Source: an uncultured Bacteroidales bacterium
GTDB taxonomy: Bacteria; Bacteroidota; Bacteroidia; Bacteroidales; WCHB1-69
Assembly: GCA_937949745.1 (NCBI GenBank)
Contig: CALECM010000016.1
Location: 1-17,302, forward strand
DNA length: 17,302 nt
Reading direction: 5' to 3'
Both the position numbers and the translations under genes were made by a program. Position 1 is the stretch's first letter, and each line of letters begins with the position of its first letter. The notes under the pieces are model-generated. The model did not search any database and was not told where the DNA came from. It saw nothing but the letters and a program-made list of their open reading frames with translations. Positions 14,807-17,302 of this stretch are shown here, one piece after another.

Positions 14807-15694
14807 ATGAAAAAGATGAAAACAGCAATGAAAACTATGGCATTCCTACTCCTTATACTGATCAATCCGCTTACGAGTGTGAATGCGCAAAATAAATCGG
14901 AAACTCCGGTAACCTATCAAACATTTTACGATGAACTTTCGCCTTACGGAACGTGGATGGAATATCCTTCGATCGGTTATGTGTGGCATCCGGATGTGGT
15001 AAATGATTTCAGGCCTTATCTGACCAACGGAAACTGGCAGTTTATGGAACAGGGATGGTTCTGGTCTTCCAATTATGATTGGGGATGGGCCCCTTTCCAT
15101 TACGGGCGCTGGTTTTACGATAATAATTACGGATGGTTATGGTCCCCGGGTTATGACTGGGCGCCGGCCTGGGTAACCTGGGCAACCGTCAATGATTACT
15201 ATGCATGGGCACCACTAACGCCGAAAGTGGACGCGGGCAGATCCTTTACCGGATGGAAGCCGCACGATTTTTATTGGAATATCGCTCATCCGCAGGATAT
15301 CTGCCATAAAAATATTGCAGAAAAAGTAATTCCTGCCAGGGATATTCAGGATGAAATGCAAATGGTGTATATCCTCGATAATTTCGACGTAACCGTAAAC
15401 GGACATTTTTACGCCAAAGGTCCCAATCCTTATGTTATAGCCAAATACAGCAACCGGAATATTAGTAATCTTCCTTTGAGGGATGTATATCAGGTGGCCC
15501 GAAACCTCAACATCGAACCCGATTATATACAACCCGTTACAGGACGACGAGCACAGCCTTTTGAATATAAAGGTATCGATGTAAACCAGGTTGCGCCGAT
15601 CAGTAATATATCCGAATGGCCTTCCAATAACCGGAAAACTCAAATAGAGAATATTGACAATTTACCTGTAAAAAGCTCTTTCTCTATTAAATAA
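14807..15694 (+). CDS. Exported DUF6600 (Trp/Tyr/Gly-rich) protein
   Basis: A 295-residue protein with a signal peptide (cleavage near VNAQ, 25-28). Residues about 37-145 are rich in Trp, Tyr and Gly in a repeating pattern: YDELSPYGTWMEYPSIGYVW, then GWFWSSNYDWGWAPFHYGRW, then YGWLWSPGYDWAPAWVTW, ending YYAWAPL. This matches DUF6600, a domain of exported proteins whose function is unknown. The rest (about 150-295) is less conserved and has no recognisable domain. It probably acts in the periplasm or at the outer membrane; no lipobox cysteine is present. ATG at 14807 is the first of several near-N-terminal methionines; ATG at 14816 is also possible. It is convergent with the PepSY-like gene across a shared terminator. 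Confidence 0.88.
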   Translation: MKKMKTAMKTMAFLLLILINPLTSVNAQNKSETPVTYQTFYDELSPYGTWMEYPSIGYVWHPDVVNDFRPYLTNGNWQFMEQGWFWSSNYDWGWAPFHYGRWFYDNNYGWLWSPGYDWAPAWVTWATVNDYYAWAPLTPKVDAGRSFTGWKPHDFYWNIAHPQDICHKNIAEKVIPARDIQDEMQMVYILDNFDVTVNGHFYAKGPNPYVIAKYSNRNISNLPLRDVYQVARNLNIEPDYIQPVTGRRAQPFEYKGIDVNQVAPISNISEWPSNNRKTQIENIDNLPVKSSFSIK

Positions 15695-15736
15695 AATAAA
15701 GCCGGTCAGCAATGAATCAGCTAACCGGCTTTATTT
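15694..15736. terminator. Bidirectional terminator between convergent genes
   Basis: AAATAAAGCCGGT(C)AGC (15694-15710) pairs with GCT(A)ACCGGCTTTATTT (15720-15736): a 13-bp plus 3-bp stem interrupted by one mismatch, with a 9-base loop. The A/T-rich arms supply a weak U-run in both directions. It starts at the last base of the DUF6600 stop codon and ends 7 bases before the end of the PepSY-like gene. Confidence 0.85.
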
Positions 15737-15743
15737 ATTCGAT

Positions 15744-16172
15744 TTAATCATCGATCTCATAGAGTTGGTAAAGACCGTTGAATTTCAATTCCATTCCGTT
15801 CGATAACAATACTAAATATTTGGTTTCATCCCTCTCAATTTTCACGATCCGTTGATTGGCATGATTATTTAATACATAATTGGTAATCGGATCAGGTACA
15901 ATAGTATGAGGAACATCGTTACTTCTCATTTCCACATCCGTCCAGTAACCGAATTTATCGAATTCCACTTCTGCTTCATTACCCACAATAGCTGTATAGG
16001 TAGTATCCCTGCCCGTATCTATCATTACATTGGAAACTTTGATCATAGGAAAATGCTGGCTAAGGAAATACTGGGAGTATTCCGGTAATTGTTCCAAAGG
16101 AATAATGGCGTGCTGACCTTTACCATATATTGAGGCTAGAACTAAACATATGAGGAGTATCTGTTTTTTCAT
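15744..16172 (-). CDS. Exported PepSY-like (DUF2874) protein
   Basis: A 142-residue exported protein. The signal peptide is about 1-19 (MKKQILLICLVLASIYGKG). The mature part has two PepSY-like halves in tandem. The first is LPEYSQYFLSQHFPMIKVSN (29-48) leading to NEAEVEFDKFGYWTDVEM (65-82). The second is VPDPITNYVLNNHANQRIVK (92-111) leading to YLVLLSNGMELKFNGLYQL (119-137). This is the Bacteroidota 'PepSY-like, beta-lactamase-inhibitor-like' family of small periplasmic proteins, of unproven function. Length is standard. No consensus promoter was seen in the 139 bases upstream. No sensor kinase or protease gene, a common companion, is adjacent. Confidence 0.85.
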   Translation of the reverse strand: MKKQILLICLVLASIYGKGQHAIIPLEQLPEYSQYFLSQHFPMIKVSNVMIDTGRDTTYTAIVGNEAEVEFDKFGYWTDVEMRSNDVPHTIVPDPITNYVLNNHANQRIVKIERDETKYLVLLSNGMELKFNGLYQLYEIDD

Positions 16173-16258
16173 TTTTACAATATTTTAACAATAATTTATA
16201 ACAATATTCCCGGCTAATTGTTTGCATGATCATCAAGCGGTAACGGCCCGTATACAAT

Positions 16259-16290
16259 AAAAAAGGGAGATTGCATTACGACAACCTCCC
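16259..16290 (-). terminator. Terminator of the T9SS-secreted protein gene
   Basis: On the minus strand GGGAGGTTG (16290-16282) pairs with CAATCTCCC (16273-16265), a 9-bp stem with one G-U pair and an 8-base loop. U6 follows (16264-16259). It lies 21 bases past the gene's stop. Confidence 0.85.
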
Positions 16291-16311
16291 TGATATTAAA
16301 AAATGATGTTT

Positions 16312-17302
16312 TTATTCTTTGATAAACTTCTTGGTGACCATACCTTTTCCCGTTTCAAACCTGATGAAATAAATTCCGGACGAAAGGTCCTGGATATCCA
16401 CGCCGTTAATATCGTTTAAAGGAGAAATGGTCCTTATATTTTTCCCGTATATATCAAACAGCGTAATTTGTTTTACTTTTACGTCGGGATCCGAAATACG
16501 GAATTGTAATTGATACTGTGCCGGATTCGGGAAAACGGAAATATTCCGGGACAAATCATATTCTTCCGTTCCAGTTATAACAAATTCATAAGCGTACGAC
16601 CAGTCGCTGAGTCCTGTACCGCAAACCATTCTTACCCGTACCTCATAAGCCCTGCAGCCGTCCAGTCCGGTTAAGAGACAAGAATTTTGCCCGCAATCGG
16701 AAGTACAATTAATTTCCTGCCAATCTTCCCAGTAATCTGGTCCATCCCATGATACACGCCTGTGTTGAAGAATCCAACCTGTGGAAGAGCCCGTAGTGTT
16801 CCATGTAACCAACCTACTAAACTGCGGGACTTCTTCGGAAGGAGTGACACCGGTGATTACAGGAGGCGTACAGTTACTTTCTTCTATAACGCGAATGTTG
16901 TCCAGATGCAGATCCACATCGGCATTACCACCCGTGGATTCGCCATAGAAGGCAACCCTGATTTTTTCTCCGGCATAGGACCCAAGGGGAACAGCTACCA
17001 TATATCCATGGTCTGGAATATTATTAAAAACAGAATCTGCAGTACCATTATTAGCCCAGACTACCGTGTTGGCTTCATTCCAGGTTTGTCCGTCCTCCGT
17101 CGCGATAAGCACCATAAATTTATCATTCGTATTACCGGTCGCCGGGTTCGAAGTTCCGTGTCCGGTCAATGCCAGGTCAAAATAGAGCACCGGAGTGGCC
17201 AGAGGTTCGATATCGATAACCGGAGTTGTCAACCAATAATGGGTATTACCTCCACCCAAATTCAGTAAAGCGTGGGCGCCTGCTAATCCGTTACCATCAA
17301 TA
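16312..17302 (-). CDS. C-terminal part of a T9SS-secreted adhesin-like protein (partial)
   Basis: The frame is open to the right edge, giving 329 codons plus stop; the N-terminus and signal peptide lie outside. The apparent TTG start at 17259 is internal. From the left edge of the protein there is a jelly-roll 'cleaved adhesin / choice-of-anchor J' domain (HYWLTTPVIDIEPLATPVLY through VDLHLDNIRVIEE). A fibronectin III-like domain follows (CTPPVITGV to WSYAYEFVI) with several cysteines that may pair. The last ~75 residues are a type A T9SS sorting domain (NISVFPNPAQYQLQF, ITLFDIYGKNI, LSSGIYFIRFETGKGMVTKK). Such proteins cross the outer membrane through the type IX system and are usually tethered to surface lipopolysaccharide or released. 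The catalytic or binding part is probably upstream of the window. Confidence 0.9.
   Translation of the reverse strand, partial: IDGNGLAGAHALLNLGGGNTHYWLTTPVIDIEPLATPVLYFDLALTGHGTSNPATGNTNDKFMVLIATEDGQTWNEANTVVWANNGTADSVFNNIPDHGYMVAVPLGSYAGEKIRVAFYGESTGGNADVDLHLDNIRVIEESNCTPPVITGVTPSEEVPQFSRLVTWNTTGSSTGWILQHRRVSWDGPDYWEDWQEINCTSDCGQNSCLLTGLDGCRAYEVRVRMVCGTGLSDWSYAYEFVITGTEEYDLSRNISVFPNPAQYQLQFRISDPDVKVKQITLFDIYGKNIRTISPLNDINGVDIQDLSSGIYFIRFETGKGMVTKKFIKE

Noticed and set aside
16762..17302. Plus-strand frame of about 168 codons opposite the T9SS protein gene
   Set aside because: The minus strand encodes recognisable adhesin-like and sorting domains; the plus frame has no recognisable features.
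1..17302. CRISPR array, tRNA genes, transposase or integrase
   Set aside because: No evenly spaced direct repeats, no tRNA-like cloverleaf with T-loop consensus and no mobile-element protein motifs were seen on reading both strands.

Overview
The window reads as a chromosomal segment of a Bacteroidota bacterium, most likely order Bacteroidales. The evidence is a protein with a type IX secretion (T9SS) C-terminal sorting domain, a flippase, DUF4159, PepSY-like and DUF6600 proteins typical of the phylum, moderately AT-rich DNA, and repeated phylum-specific -7 promoter boxes (TAnnTTTG) just upstream of genes. Genus is not determinable here; no dnaA, rRNA, tRNA, CRISPR array, transposase or integrase was seen.

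Layout. 1-397 (-): N-terminal fragment of an exported protein, possibly of the SpvB/RHS type. 398-829: AT-rich spacer holding its promoter. 830-3289 (-): two-gene surface-glycan operon (flippase, then GT4 glycosyltransferase). 3400-3981 (-): ECF sigma factor with no visible anti-sigma gene, closed by a clear terminator. 4177-4908 (-): cutC. It is divergent from 5008-6138 (+): dnaN, which is followed by rnpB (RNase P RNA, 6181-6522). rnpB converges on 6526-9283 (-), a two-gene operon of a large vWA membrane protein and a secreted DUF4159 protein. 9343-9675 (-): small stand-alone PAS protein. 9786-11570 (-): ClC chloride transporter with C-terminal CBS domains. 11592-11946: spacer with an inverted GTCAT-type repeat and the pnp terminator. 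11947-14534 (-): rpsO then pnp, with a hairpin terminator or attenuator between them. 14807-15694 (+): DUF6600 exported protein, facing 15744-16172 (-), a PepSY-like exported protein, across one bidirectional terminator. 16312-17302 (-): C-terminal part of a T9SS-secreted cleaved-adhesin-like protein.

Taken together this is mostly core information processing (clamp, RNase P, PNPase, S15) interleaved with envelope and surface functions. I did not find a convincing new defence or mobile system. The points most worth a second look are: -7 boxes that overlap apparent TTG start codons and move the true starts of the flippase and ClC genes; a ClC protein that keeps the external gating glutamate but has valine at the internal proton-glutamate position; the inverted repeat pair between pnp and clc; the back-to-back rnpB and DUF4159 ends; and the uncharacterised vWA/DUF4159 and DUF6600/PepSY pairs.
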